Assembly (NCBI GenBank): GCA_026874595.1
Contig: CM049314.1
Span: 9,788,729-9,852,728, forward strand
DNA length: 64,000 bases
Direction: 5' to 3'
DNA from: Sipunculus nudus
Taxonomy: Eukaryota > Annelida > Sipuncula > Golfingiida > Sipunculidae
Each line of letters opens with the position of its first letter. The stretch's first letter is position 1. The notes beneath the pieces were generated by a model that saw only the letters and a program-made list of their open reading frames with translations, was not told the origin of the DNA and did no database searches. A program made the position numbers and the translations under genes. Below are positions 1-12,635 of the stretch, one piece after another.

Positions 1-599
1 AATTTAAAAAGAATGTGTGATGTTAACAATACTTATTTCGTTTAAATAACGTATTTCTACTACACTAAAAACGATATAGGAAAAAGAAAAAAAACGCATT
101 TTAGAATAATTGTTGATTTACCTATATGCAAAATTTGAAGACTCTATATTGGATGGTTTTTAAGAAATATCGCTCTGAAGACCGTACAGTCTCCTGAAAT
201 ACTGTTTTGAGAAAACGGCCAAAAACTGTTTGGGAAGAGAAATTTCGTTTTGAGTGGAAAACAGGGATATAAGCGCAAGTGACAGTTGTATTTTTTCACT
301 AAATGTTCCGAAGAGAATCGGTTTAAAAATATAAATAATAAAATTTAATGGTTTATCAATGTTTAAAAAAAGGATTTTATTAGGCATCATGACAACTGGA
401 GAACTGTCAAACTAAAGTAGGCGGAGCTTACTGGTCCGAGGGGTCGGTCATCGGTAATCAGCTAGTCATGGGCTACCGCGCCGGGGCACGCGTCAGGTGT
501 GAAGTGACTGTTAAGAACGATCACTCTGTTTACTCTGCGCTCTCATTCAGACCACTATATACCCTAATCCAATTAACAGCTTGTCTCTCCCTCTCACAA
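1..599. other. no gene recognised
   Basis: AT-rich sequence with no convincing coding segment. From about 420 it becomes GC-richer, with several CpGs, which may mark the edge of a regulatory or exon-bearing stretch. Nothing further can be supported. Confidence 0.5.
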
Positions 600-833
600 T
601 TATATATGAGACACTACATAGCTAGCAGCAACACATATCTCTCTCTCTCTCTCATTAGATTTATTTACACCAGTCATGTACGCGCTAAATCGTGCTGCGG
701 CCGCTCTTCCTTTACCGATCGCTCTCATAGCTAAGACTCGTTTATCTACATCCTCCACTAACGACACGGGAACCTTGTGATCAGCAGTATGTGACTGTCT
801 CTCGTTCAAATAGCGAATTTTATCTTCGCTCAT
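600..833 (-). CDS. short unidentified coding fragment, possibly transposase-derived
   Basis: Open frame of about 77 codons on the minus strand, starting with ATG at 833. The first 57 or so residues look protein-like and are rich in charged residues. They include DVDKRVLAMRAIGKGRAAA, then ARFSAYMTG. After that the frame runs into a (GA)n-type low-complexity tail encoding NEREREI, so coding probably stops or splices near 670. The pattern 'xxRxxxAMRxIGxGxxAxxxF' resembles a stretch found upstream of Mutator-like transposase domains in invertebrate proteins. That likeness is from memory and is weak. No neighbouring exon was found. It could also be a chance frame. Confidence 0.3.
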   Translation of the reverse strand: MSEDKIRYLNERQSHTADHKVPVSLVEDVDKRVLAMRAIGKGRAAAARFSAYMTGVNKSNEREREICVAASYVVSHI

Positions 834-1807
834 TCTACTCTATTTTCTTCGACCCATGACGTTCAGTTTGAAGATAGTGTATATTATAGAAGAAGGAACG
901 ATGTATTCGGTAATGGTTTTGGCGATGTAATGATGGACCCTGGAAGAAAAGGGTCAATATAACAGAAATAACAATCGGTAAATTCATATTTCTGGGTATA
1001 TTCTTCGTGCCAGGACCATTATTGGGTGACACTAACATATTTTAGGGCAGTGACATAGACATTATTCGGCGACTGGAGGAGTACGATGTACAGATTACTT
1101 CTGGGTAGGCGTATAGTGGGGACGTGTTTGTATTAATTAGTGCCAAATAGCAAGTGCCGGTAATAAAGATAAGCTCTTTCCCGGCTGACTGACCGCGGCT
1201 TCCCCACGCCTGTCAATCAACCATTTGCCGAATACCGCGAGCGCATGGTTAACCAATAAGCAATTTACACGCTGCTAACTCTCGCCGAGCTGACAGTTGG
1301 TCCTGTTTGTACCCCACGAGGGGTTGACATCTAAATTAAAATACTTATTTTTCTAATTGATACAATATAACCCCAGGATTGTGTCTTTGTGAAATGATAG
1401 ATATAGCACACATCTATAAAACCAGATGTCTTTCAGAAAATTGTAATTTCATGATTTTTGACGATGATTAGACCTTAATTCCTTGTTCAGACCTAGAACT
1501 CCCTGTTGACGGGAGTAAACGTTTATGCCGAAAAGGGAGTACAGCCTTCACTTTGGTGGATCATTTCCCATAACAAATCACATTTCAGAGTTACTTTTTC
1601 TAAATATGAAATCTTTATATAAGAATAAATTTATCTTTAGACCTGTCTATCAGCTGATCTAAGTTGAGAATGTCCATGGAAGCTTTATCTGATGACATAA
1701 TTAATTACTCATTTTCCTTAGTTAATTTGAGACTCATAATCTGTTACAGATATACCTCCTTCACTAAATATTCAATGAATGTTTTCATCTTATAGTTTCT
1801 TCTTTGA
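834..1807. other. no gene recognised
   Basis: No coding segment seen. The part from about 1130 to 1320 is CpG-rich compared with its surroundings and could be promoter-like, but no start site or linked exon can be shown. Confidence 0.4.
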
Positions 1808-1853
1808 ATAATAATAATTATTATTATTATTATTATTATTATTATCATTATCA
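1808..1853. repeat. (TTA)n microsatellite
   Basis: Run of ATT/TTA trinucleotides ending in a decayed TCATTATCATC tail; simple repeat. Confidence 0.95.
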
Positions 1854-3602
1854 TCAATAATAAATCATAATAATAACTTTAATAATAATATGAATATCAT
1901 TAATATCAAAATCACTGAAAAGGACAAACCCTAGCAAATTTATATATTGTTAATGTTTTTATAGTTATAATCAATTTTACTTTATTTTAATTTTAATTAA
2001 TTTATATTCCAATCATTCGCCACAAAATTTAAACCAAAAATGTAACATACAAACTTACACAACACGATGGCTTTCTCTATCAAACGAACACATAACGTTG
2101 CATTTATCGACTACTACACCTAAATGATTATTTAACTGATTACAATACTATACATCAAAGAAACCAATCTTTACATTGTTTTACAGTTACTCTTCTCGTA
2201 ATTATTATTTCAGTCATGGTTCATATGAAGCACTATATAGCTGGTATTAATTTTTAATATACTAGTGGGAACCCAGGCAAGGTATTGGAAAACATCACTC
2301 ATTTAAATTTAATAGTGCTTCATTAATTATTTAAAATATGGAAGTTTTTGGTGGGAGGTGCATTATTGCCTTGTTTAAATAAGGATTGGCATTAAGATGT
2401 GAATAGTGATAAATGTGTAGGGATTTGATGATATTTCTAATATTTATTGGTCCGGGGGACGGGGGGGGGGGCATCTTAGACTAACTTTTTATAAGCCATA
2501 CAAATTATGAAGCAGTTAAGAAGGGATCAAATTTTTGTAAGTGGACAATATGTTTTCCTCAGTGTCAGTTGGTCACAAAAAAAATGATATCCTATATAAA
2601 GTCGTTCAAGTTTGTTTGCATGCAGTTTTTTGTACAGTATAAGACATCACTTGTTGCAACACCATACTGACACTCATATTCACATGTATAGAACTATGAT
2701 GAGCAGCAAAATTTTTGCAAATTTGCAAGATTATAATATACATATATAAATTTAAATCTACGTGGCACTATTAAATTGTGTTTAGGAGAGAGGAGACTGA
2801 ATTAAAAGTTGAGTATTCTTGTATATTCGGAAGTATTAGTTTTTAGGGGAGACTGCACCATTTAGTGTATTTTCATGCAAGTTATAGGCTACTTTATAAA
2901 TCATGGATTTTTTTCACTAAAATTAAACATATTTTCAAGTTGTATAAGCTATATGGAAGACAAGTCTTTTTAGATGTTTAAACTATTTTAACATTTCTGT
3001 CCTACGATCTTATATTCACAAGTGTCATCTCTGATAAAACTGACCAAATATGAGCTGTTGCAGGAAATAGGCTTGTCCCTTTTATTTCAATGGGTAGTGG
3101 CCTAATTTATCGGGATAATTAATTTTACTGTGGGCCATGGCAGAGCCTCTTTTATTTTGATACTGATCAAAGATACAGTGATGCTATTATATAGGTTATC
3201 TGTTTTGATTATATGGCTGGCAGTCAAGCTGGGCTGTGCTTCTTGCCTTACGGCCCAGTGCGCATGCGCCAGTCGGGGGGGGCTTTGTTTGCAAACATCG
3301 GATGTGTCTATACGGAACATTCAGCAGTACGTACAAAAAGTAGGTAAAAGTACAGATATATCTCGCATACCGCCGGGTAATCACTACTTCTTTTCAAACT
3401 TTTAGACTCCCGGTATTAAAAAGCACATATAGACCATTTTAAATCATTTTCAGTTAAAAAACTTTATATGGTCTTGGCGATAAATTAACCCTGATAATGC
3501 GAGAAATTATAGGTAAAGGTCAAAGTTTGTGACTTTTTTACCTCTGATGACCTTTTCACATAATAAATTTGCATATCATTTGCATGGACTCGTAGATCCT
3601 GA

Positions 3603-3609
<7 letters not shown>
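1854..3609. other. AT-rich stretch without a recognised gene
   Basis: Only homopolymer and AT-rich sequence, with an 11-base G run at 2461-2471 and a short GC-richer patch at 3225-3300. No frame here has protein-like composition. Confidence 0.5.

Positions 3610-3678
<69 letters not shown>
3610..3678. repeat. (TA)n microsatellite
   Basis: About 34 uninterrupted TA dinucleotides. One of roughly ten such long TA tracts in the window. Confidence 0.97.
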
Positions 3679-3680
<2 letters not shown>

Positions 3681-3944
3681 ATATTTGTGTGAAGAGTTGC
3701 AGAGTAAAGGTTGTTTGAATTTTCAATACCCCTAATTATCTGCCTCCAGCTGTAAAAGTAGGCGTGGTCACAAGTCCATTGGGGTATCTTCCGTCCCAGT
3801 TTTTTTTGCTGACAACATCAATTTTCTGACTTGTTAGAGTAAATCACAAGGGGGGGGTGCACTATGACCCCCACTGGACCATGGCCTAGATGTTATCAGT
3901 AAAAATGATGAACATTAACACCAGTGGGGAAAGTTTAGATGCCG

Positions 3945-4518
3945 CCAGATGGTAATGTCGATATCGTCCGACAGGTGGGGTACTTTATCAGAGTCCTGGC
4001 CCAGTCGCCTTCACGCTGATTCTTCTTGAGCCGTTTCTTCGGACATTCGTTACATGTGAATGTGGACACGACAGTCCACAGTCATATCTGACTGACAGAA
4101 CACAGACCATCAGGGTTAAAGTTTCCAGGTCCTCCTGTACTAAATAGACTGTGGTGTCCCCCGATCCTATTTACCGTCTATACATCATCTCTATGAGTCA
4201 TCTACGTCATCGTCACATGAAGTATCATGTGCACGCCGATGACACTGAACAGGACATCAATTTCAAGATCGCTGATACGGATGATGTTCTCGGTCGCATG
4301 GAAACGACTATAACATCAGTCGGGAATTGGATGTCACAACATCAGCTTAACAGAATTGACGTTAAAACTGAGTGTTTAGTCATTTCATCAAAACAACTCG
4401 CCAATAAGATAATTTCCCCACCTTGTCCGTTGACAGTAATGCTTTCAATCCAACACTGAACTAGGAGTCATGATGAATTGTCATGTTTTAACGGAGCCTC
4501 ACATTTCTTCAGTGTTTA
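3945..4518 (+). pseudogene. CR1-like LINE reverse transcriptase relic, 5' part
   Basis: Translation of several frames gives pieces typical of a CR1/Jockey-type non-LTR reverse transcriptase: SYLTDRTQTIRVKVS near 4085-4130, the catalytic-box variant HADDTEQDINF near 4232-4264, and the post-catalytic stretch KTECLVISSKQLANKI near 4366-4412. Stops and frameshifts separate the pieces, so it is dead. At 4518 the coding similarity breaks exactly where a terminal-inverted-repeat element begins, and it resumes at 8753 with NIGRLRRLLDK. The two parts are therefore one LINE copy cut by a later insertion. Only the 3' end of the element is present. Confidence 0.8.
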
Positions 4519-4534
4519 GGCTACCCAGTGGGCA
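4519..4534 (+). repeat. left terminal inverted repeat
   Basis: GGCTACCCAGTGGGCA, the exact reverse complement of 8737-8752. Confidence 0.9.
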
Positions 4535-5625
4535 CCTTGACGTAAATTTTACGTCAAATATTGGTTGAGATTTGATCAAAATGTAAAACAATGTCATTTC
4601 AGATTTTGTTTGATTGTATTTACTCTAGAAGTAGAATAAGGAAATAAGCAAATCAATTTTAAAAGGAATTATAATATATAAATTAAATTTGGTCAATCTA
4701 ATTGATGTTCATTTGACATCAAATTAATGTCGAGTTTTTGACAACAAATTGATGTCAAATTGACGTCAAACTGACATCAATATTTTTTTGGTAAGAGTGC
4801 CTGCATGCTGTTCAGTATAGGGGAATCATGTTCATTTAGCCTAAGATTCTCATAAGAAAGTGTAACCACATTTCCTTAATATTTTTAAATGATATTAATT
4901 ATATGGGGATAATGTTGTGATTCAAATAATGTGCAATTTATATACAGTCAGAAATTAATAATTATTGTAAATGGTCAAATACGGTTATATTGCTGTAAAA
5001 TGCATGCTGTAATTAAGGACATACTATCAACATTTTTATGATGTGATGACACTGTCACCCCAGCAATAAAATACATTAAAAACTTAGGAAGCTTTGTTTT
5101 CCTGACAGAAGTTTGTATATTCAGTGAACAAAATAAAAATGGTAATATATATCAATCAAGAATCTGGTAATTAAAAACTGTGCTGTTATTTCCAAACGTG
5201 AAATTTATCCAGGAACCATTAATTAATTGCTGGACTGTACAGCAACCACACTTGACCTGTGAACACTGCAGTCCTCTTAGTGTGTCACTTGTCAAATGAT
5301 TCCCTCAACTTCAAGTGCACTTGTGTAACCCCTCCCCACCACCAGGAGCACTAGGTTTGTCTTTGGTTTCTAAGTCCTTTGTGAGGCCAACATTCTGGCG
5401 GGAAACATCAGCAGTGCAGCCAAAACAGTCAAATCGGCTAGACCTGTTCAAGCATTGTGAGTATATTTTTATTCTTCCTTCCTTCCTGCTTTAATACTTG
5501 CATTGTTAAATAATGACAAATATTGGTAATTAAGTGGAGAGGTTTCCTAGCCAACAAGCCAGTCAGTCTGAAATGTGTTTATAAGGATAATTTAATCAAT
5601 CCATATATGTTTGTGTTTGAAATCA

Positions 5626-5627
<2 letters not shown>

Positions 5628-5700
<73 letters not shown>
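5628..5700. repeat. (TA)n microsatellite
   Basis: Long TA run lying inside the 4.2-kb inverted-repeat element. Confidence 0.97.
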
Positions 5701-8489
5701 GTGTAGGAATATGTAAAATGAAGATTGAGGTTCGAATCTGACTTTCAAAACTGAACTTTTGCATATTTTTCTAATCACATACATAATATATATATGTATG
5801 TGTCTAAGTGTCTTGTGTAAATAGAGGTATTTGTGCATATATATGTATTCAAATGTGTGTGTGACTGTGTGTGTGATTATATACTAAGTTTCTGTACATG
5901 TAGTTGATCTGTCTTAGTGTCACATATAAGTGTGACTGGCTCCTGAGAAGCTGCCAGGGGGCATTACACCAACTCAAGCAAAGGAAGCCAAAGCCATTAT
6001 TGTCTGACCTTGCCTGAACCTGCTGCATTCCTTAGGTTATTTAACATGGCCTATACAGACCATACTATCCCCTCTCTTTCTCCCTCACCTCATTTATAAA
6101 CTTGAGCCACAACAGTGCCAAGGCTGTCATGTTATGCCCTTATAAGCATATTCACTGAAGCCTTACTCTGGCCTTACAAAGTGCAATGTTGACCTCATCC
6201 CTTATTTCACCTTCATTAAATACTTTATAATGACATTAATGAAGCAAATGAAGCACCATGGCATTATATTCACGTTCATATGTTAAAATAAGTATTTATA
6301 TATATATTTATATAATGAATATTAATTTATGTATATTATATAGTATTTTACCATAAGATTGTAAAACATAATTTTTATGAAATAACATTGTTAATTTTTT
6401 TATAAGATTATTCAATTAGGAGTTCAATAGAAAAGGTGGCAAAATTGAATATTAAAATAAAATGAATAAATAAAATATAAGGGAAAAATGGAAAAAAAAC
6501 TTAATAATAATTTTGATGTCCTGAAAGTACTACATGCAGTACATAAAGTTGCAGTCACTTGAAAATGTCAATTTTTTAAACTCCTTCATACAGGCCACCA
6601 TTTTGATGGAAAAAATTGTAGCCTTTTAAGGGAGAGGTCTTATAATAAAGCATTGAGCATGCAGGTATGGGAATCAGTTCTGGACTTGACATAGGATATT
6701 GCTGCTTTTAGGCCTGGCTGGTAAAGCGAGGATTATACAGACTCTTTTATGAAAAAAATTGTAAAACAATTTTAAGTTACCATTTTTGAACATGTTTAAA
6801 TAAGAATTAGTAATTTTAAGTGATAAAAAAGTACCAATGTAAAAAGTAAAAATGGGGCAAAAGTGTTTGAAAACTTTTTCAGTTATTTTATGTACTTGAA
6901 GCACTATATAAATGCATAAAAGTTACAGTTAGCGATTAAAAGGGGTATATAATAATCAGTAAAATATATGTTATTAAAAAGTTAATAATTGAACAAATCA
7001 TGATTTTCACTGAGCATTTACAAAAATGATAGTAAATACATAAGAAACCATTCCATGCTTAAGGGTGTCATTCACTGCTACTTAATTCCCATTAAAGTGG
7101 TCATCTAGATGTAAAATATATTTAATATAACAAGCGATTTTAGTAAAGTGCTTCACTCATGTTTATAATATGACATCCATGTTATTGTGATTATCACATT
7201 ACTTATTACCATTATTGTTCCATAAAATCTAAAAAGTAAATAAGTAAAAGCATAAAAACCTGGTTGTGTCACTATTTAGGTTTGGAATATTAGTGGCTAT
7301 GTTGAGTTCTGAATAGAAAACCAGTAAGCTGTTGGAGCTCCATACAGAATATGCACACTGAGACATATACTGATACATAAATACAAGTGGCCGAATGCAA
7401 TAGTGTCTAAAAATAACAACAGGCCACGAGTCCTGGTGCTCAGCTGAATTTTCCTATTACATTAATTTAACAAATCCTACCATACTGAAAAGAGGATTGT
7501 CTTTTTTATATTGTTATAACTCAGGATTTACTATACATATGAGAGAACTTTAATTTTTTTAATAAAATCTTATTTTTTATATCCAAACTATCTTTAATGT
7601 ATATTTAAAACAAAATATTGTCATATCCTATTAAAAGTTGGTTTATTCTGCCTAATATGGCATCATAGTTTATTTCCATTAATCTGATATTGTATTTACT
7701 TATCAAGAGGGTATAAATAGTAATATTTTGGTTGTTGACTTTGCTTGCACACTCAACATCTAGGCAAAAAGTGCAATGTAGCAGTGAACAAGTTAACTCA
7801 TACAAAAATACATGGTGGGCAGCGCATGGCTAGAATTTTACACTATTCAGCTCAGTTGGCAATGCAAATGAAATTTGCTGCCCATTTGCAACTCAGGAGT
7901 ATAGATATATTTTCTCGGAGGTGTGGGCAGTGTTTGTGGCATTATAATTTTTGCAATATACTTTCTGTTTACATTACATACATATTGACTGAATTTTTGT
8001 TATGTTTATACAATGAAAAAGGCATATGTAACTGTTTACATTTAACCAAACATAATTAAACTAAAGATGTATTGTCAAAAAAGTATGCTCCTTTTTTGCT
8101 ATTCCTACTGGTTGAATTGAAAATAAAGATTAACCCTTCAATGCTGGTGATATGCTTTAAAGACAATGTTGTGTTTTCATCTTTGAGCTTAAAAAAAATT
8201 ATTTGTCCCTTCTTTTTATATGATAATTAAAATACACCTTAGAATAATAAAGACGTTTCCTGCTATTGCAAAATTCCAGGTACATACTCAAGGCTTTTCT
8301 GAATGCTTAAAAAAATTTCTATTCTTTTCAGATGGCAGCTGTAAATCTGAAGATCGCATTCCAGCAATCAAGTTTCATAGACACTGAAATCAAAATAAAT
8401 CAGTTCCTGCACTTGATATTCTTCTTGTTAGTTGATGTGTGTTAACACTAAAGGAGAAACATCTACAGGGTGAAATTTTAACATAACTT

Positions 8490-8736
8490 GACATTTACAT
8501 GAAATTAAATTGACTTTAAAGTGACCACAAATTTAGATCAAAATTTTGATGTCAAAACATTTGACGTCAATTTGATCTGCAAACTAAGCCTGTTCTTGAC
8601 ATCATTTTGACATCAATGTTTGACATCAATTTGATGCCTAAATTTTGACGTCAATTTGACTTTAAAATTAAACCTGTTTTTGACATCATTTTGACATCAA
8701 TGTTTGATGTCAATCTGATGTCTATTCAACATCAAT
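8490..8736. repeat. subterminal TGACATCAA-type repeat cluster
   Basis: At least ten copies of TGACATCA, TGATGTCAA or TGACGTCAA variants in 250 bases, in both orientations. A matching, smaller cluster lies at 4683-4790 near the other end. These are candidate transposase-binding sites. Confidence 0.8.
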
Positions 8737-8752
8737 TGCCCACTGGGTAGCC
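8737..8752 (-). repeat. right terminal inverted repeat
   Basis: TGCCCACTGGGTAGCC, inverse of the left terminus at 4519-4534. Confidence 0.9.
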
Positions 8753-9290
8753 TTCTAACATGTAGGGAACATCGGTCGCCTGAGGCGGCTCCTTGATAAA
8801 GTGTCATTAGAGTGTAGAGTCCCTGCATTACAATAACCTTGATGCTAGACTCTTGTAAGTCTTTGTTTTGCGGTGTGCCATCAACGCAGATAGGCAGATC
8901 CAGTCCATCCAGAATACGTCAGCCAGGATCATTTCTGGTGCTGAAAGGAATGACCGCAAAACTTATGTTTTGTATTCTCACACTGGCTGCCTTTGAAGGA
9001 ACGTATTAAATTTAAGACTTTAGTCCTTATTTATTAGGCTGTTAACAAGATAGCACCAGTTTACCTTCAGGAACTGTTACAACCTTATAAACCATCTCGG
9101 GTTCTCAGATCTGGTGATCAGGACTCGCTCACTGTGGCATTCACCACTTCCTCCCTGGAAGGAGTGACCTGCAGACACGGGCATTCAATGTGACTGGTCC
9201 AATACTGCGTGTCCTAACATCGTCATAGTCTCTGGCGGTGTTTAAATCAGAACTTAAAACTTACCTTTCGTGCAATATTATTTAACATGT
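8753..9290 (+). pseudogene. CR1-like LINE relic, 3' part
   Basis: Continuation of the LINE interrupted at 4518. Translated pieces include VGNIGRLRRLLDK (about 8769-8807), CGVPSTQIGR (about 8871-8900), AERNDRKT near 8940, TRAFNVTGPI (near 9176-9205) and VFKSELKTYL near 9238-9267. These are typical of the carboxyl end of CR1-type open reading frame 2. Frame changes and stops are frequent. The end is followed by AT-rich sequence without a clear tail repeat. Confidence 0.8.
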
Positions 9291-11319
9291 TACAAAAGTA
9301 AGTCCTTAACAATAACTGTGCAGTGTGCTAATGTATGAATATTCTTGTCTCACGTTATTAAAAGTTTTTTTTTATCTTTTATTTTTATTAAATTTATAAT
9401 TATTGTTAGGAGGTATTTACTATATATCAAATAACTACCAATTGCACTCGGCTCATTATAAAATTTCCTCCAGTTAAAGGACGTCATATATCGGAATAGG
9501 CTCTTTTTAAATCCAGTTCGTTACCACCATATTAAATCAACTTGGGGCATATATTTAGTTACAAGATCATTCTAATTGTTGATTTTATGTGAAATCTTTA
9601 GACTGCAAACGCATATCTTTTAATTGGTATACTTATTGATCAATTTCAGTATGAACCTTTACAGCCATTTTAGCTCTATGAGTAACATAACCATAACACA
9701 ATGTAGGCATAGAATAAACGTAGTACCGTTTTACCAATGTGCCAAGCACTGTCTTGGTATTTGCTATGGCTGTAAAATTTACACATTATTGCTAGATGTT
9801 CATAATACTGAACAGCTAGAAATACACAAGATGACAAACAAGCAACAAGCCGGTTAAATGTACGGTTTGTTTTAATTCAGTTACAGGTTAAAGGGACGTA
9901 AGCATGAAGTACTGATAGTTGGTATATAAAGTGTCAAGTGTTCAACTACTTGTCTAGCGTATTGTTTAAATAGCTAGAGTGTCAGGCCATATCATTGACA
10001 GAACAACAGGGAGTAATGGAACCTGATCCTTAAAACGCCTTTTCTAATCGATCTGCATTGATAAAGATAGACCAAGATGTTCTTATCAACTTCAGTGAGA
10101 AAACCATAAACGGAGTATTGAGTGATTGTATACCCATGTGCATACGAACCCAAGACTGCTGAATTGTATCATCAGTTAGACCTCCAGGCTCGGACCCCAC
10201 CCATTCAAGAAGGCTTTAAAAATGTCGGTATACAAACGTTAAACAAAATTGACCTGGCTATATTCTCTCTAAGAAATCACAAACAGTTCTTGAACTTGAC
10301 ATAAATGGATATTAGGAGCAAAACTGAAAAATTCATTGATTGTCTTGAAATTTGAGATGCATACTATGCAAAGCGCAAATAGAGTTATCGCTGACATTCG
10401 ATTGGTGGCACTATTTAGATTTTTGACGATTATTTAGCACGGCTGACTGAATATAAACCATACTATTGTCCGCATTCCGCCTGGCATTTGAAGTGTCCGT
10501 TATCAGGACACTGTCGCAAGTCGGCTGTGACAAGTTTCAGTAAATAAGTTGTTTCTATTTAATTGTGGTTGTTATAATAGACTGAAGCTACTTTCGTTTG
10601 CTATTGTTGATACGTTGAATATTTAGGGATTGGTTTTAGTCAAGACAATTCTGCACCTGCTGTTTTAACTACAAAGACGATGGAATTTATTTTCTGTCAC
10701 ATTTAAATATACGAGCTGGTCAATATCTTGGCAGTCCCGACACGTCAAGGGCGAGTTTATGTCAGATTGGGTGAGTTCGCGCACTCCTTGAAACTACACA
10801 TTTATTTATGTAATTATTCACAGCGTGTTCTGACGGTGATTTCATAGCAAATATTTGTTGATATCGTAAATAGGGACATTTATACAGAGATTGGGAAAAA
10901 TTAAAACGGAGATAAACCAGGTGCTACTGTCACCCGATTAACGCTACCCCTTACCGGCGCCATAGGAAAAAAGATGCCCGTACCAAGGGACGGACCAGGT
11001 TGACTTTCGTTTCATATGGTAAATCAATGGGTTTTGACGGCGCACCCATCGTAAAGGCACTCGGGTACACAACAAAACAAAAGCAATGGCCAAGTAACTT
11101 TGATTATAAAAGCAGGAAAATACAGAGCTCCGATCTAACTCCGACCGGTTTCCAAGCCTCATAATGTTAAATGTCCATTTTCTGGGCACACAAAGTCCAT
11201 GTATCCTTCGAGGTGTGAATAGTCACTAAACTCTCTATATCCGTTCTGGTCTGGTAACACTGCTTGTAAAGCAACAACGAAAGGCATGTTTCTAACTGGC
11301 AGTCAAGGCCTTGTAACAG
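9291..11319. other. no gene recognised
   Basis: Mixed AT-rich sequence. No frame shows protein-like content. A short inverted sequence, GTGTCC..GGACAC, occurs near 10497. I see nothing else I can support. Confidence 0.4.
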
Positions 11320-11540
11320 GTAATCCGACTGGATCAGGGCAGCCGACTACAGCGAACTGGAAGAGCACGTCACATCGCGCTACATACGACCCTGCAACTG
11401 ATAATACAACTCGGCCAGCGCGGCTGCTACAGCGAGTTGGGACAGCACGGCGCACAGCGATACATAAGAACCTTCAACTGGTTATCCGACTGGAACAGCT
11501 TGACTGTATTAGCGGGCTCGGACAGCACGGGTAGCACGAC
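11320..11540 (+). repeat. 80-bp tandem repeat, about 2.7 copies
   Basis: Two full 80-base units (11320-11399 and 11400-11479) and a partial third from 11480. Aligned landmarks are ATCCGACTGGA, CTACAGCGA, GACAGCACG and a unit end of CTTCAACT/CCTGCAACT. The units have diverged. The block is GC-rich compared with its flanks and gives an apparent but probably meaningless open frame. Confidence 0.75.
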
Positions 11541-12635
11541 GGATCGGCCTTGGCTTGACTTGACTGGCTGGCTGCATTTGCACTTCTACCCTGGAGCTCA
11601 CCCATTTTCATAATTCTCATATAATGCCTGGGACACGCTTTGCTCCTAAGGCCCGTCTATATTCATGGGCATGCTGAATATATAACCATGCCACCTGCCA
11701 TAGCGCGCGACATTACCATGGCTAGCTTGAACAGAAACACCGGTCGACCCCTGTTGAATTCGTCTATTTGTCTCACGGCACAATAACCCCGAACAGAATC
11801 TCCCCACAACAAAATAGAACAAAAACGCCCGATTGTGTCGATTCAATTCATGACAGCTACTTTAGAAAATAGATATTTCCAAGGTAAAGCTGTAGGCTAT
11901 GACCACACACTAATACTTGGGATTAAGGTGAAAGACAGAAAAATCGGCGCTATGAGTCACTGTTGTGGCGTCGATCGAGTGTCCTGCAATTGTGAATTTG
12001 TGAGAAGCATGTACAGGAAGGAAGAACAGTCTTCTGGACATTTTGGCTGGACTGATAAGAGTGATTATGTGAAGGCAAGTTGTCCTTAGGATATCGTTAG
12101 GCTGAGGGCAGACCGCCGCCTCGTGGTTAGAACAAAAAGTTTGCCATTCTCTCTGCGCGCCTGTATGGCGTGCATCTAGATAGCTCCCTTCCTAAGAATC
12201 AGTGATACGTACCATTTCAGGTGTCCTCAAGAATTGCATAAGTTCATAAGATCATGTGATTCTTGTACACCCCTTCATCGATGAAGCGGGAACAAAGTGG
12301 AAGCGTAATATGACCTGTTGTTAAATAGGAGTAATGGACTGTTTGATGTGTATCCCTCTTAGGGATAGTCCTTGAGCTCTGATGTCAACATTGCAGTCTT
12401 TGTGTAAAGAAATCGTGATAAAATAGGAAAAATATATGAAATCACAAGCAAAGGAGTCAAGTAGAAAATTTTCAGGACATTGGGTGATCTTATTTAAAAT
12501 TTAAAATTGAGTGGTGTCAGGAACGCACACACAATATCATACCAAAGAGACTAGAACAGACAATATAACAATATAAAATAAAATGTCGAATATGGGATAT
12601 ATATATATTTAAAACATTGTGTATGAATTACCCGT
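11541..12635. other. no gene recognised
   Basis: Contains an 84-codon open frame at 11835-12089 (plus) with six cysteines in its middle. I recognise no family for it, and no splice sites or neighbours support it. The remainder, including 12400-12635, is AT-rich and featureless. Confidence 0.35.

Larger units (their letters stand above)
4519..8752. mobile_element. 4.2-kb DNA element with 16-bp terminal inverted repeats
   Basis: The ends are exact inverted copies of GGCTACCCAGTGGGCA (4519-4534 and 8737-8752), and the element interrupts a LINE whose coding sequence is collinear on both sides. The subterminal zones are packed with direct and inverted variants of TTTGACATCAAT and TTGACGTCAAT (4540-4800 on the left, 8490-8735 on the right), as in elements whose transposase binds repeated sites. 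No transposase-like frame is visible inside, so it appears non-autonomous. The interior is AT-rich and holds a (TA)n tract at about 5628-5700 and two exon-like stretches near 5398-5459 and 8331-8450. No clear target-site duplication was found, so the superfamily is undetermined. Confidence 0.75.

Noticed and set aside
7745-8059. 104-codon open frame inside the 4.2-kb inverted-repeat element as a transposase
   Set aside because: No catalytic or DNA-binding pattern and low-complexity composition; probably chance.
11835-12089. 84-codon cysteine-containing open frame as a secreted peptide gene
   Set aside because: No signal peptide, no splice sites and no recognisable family; left as unexplained sequence.
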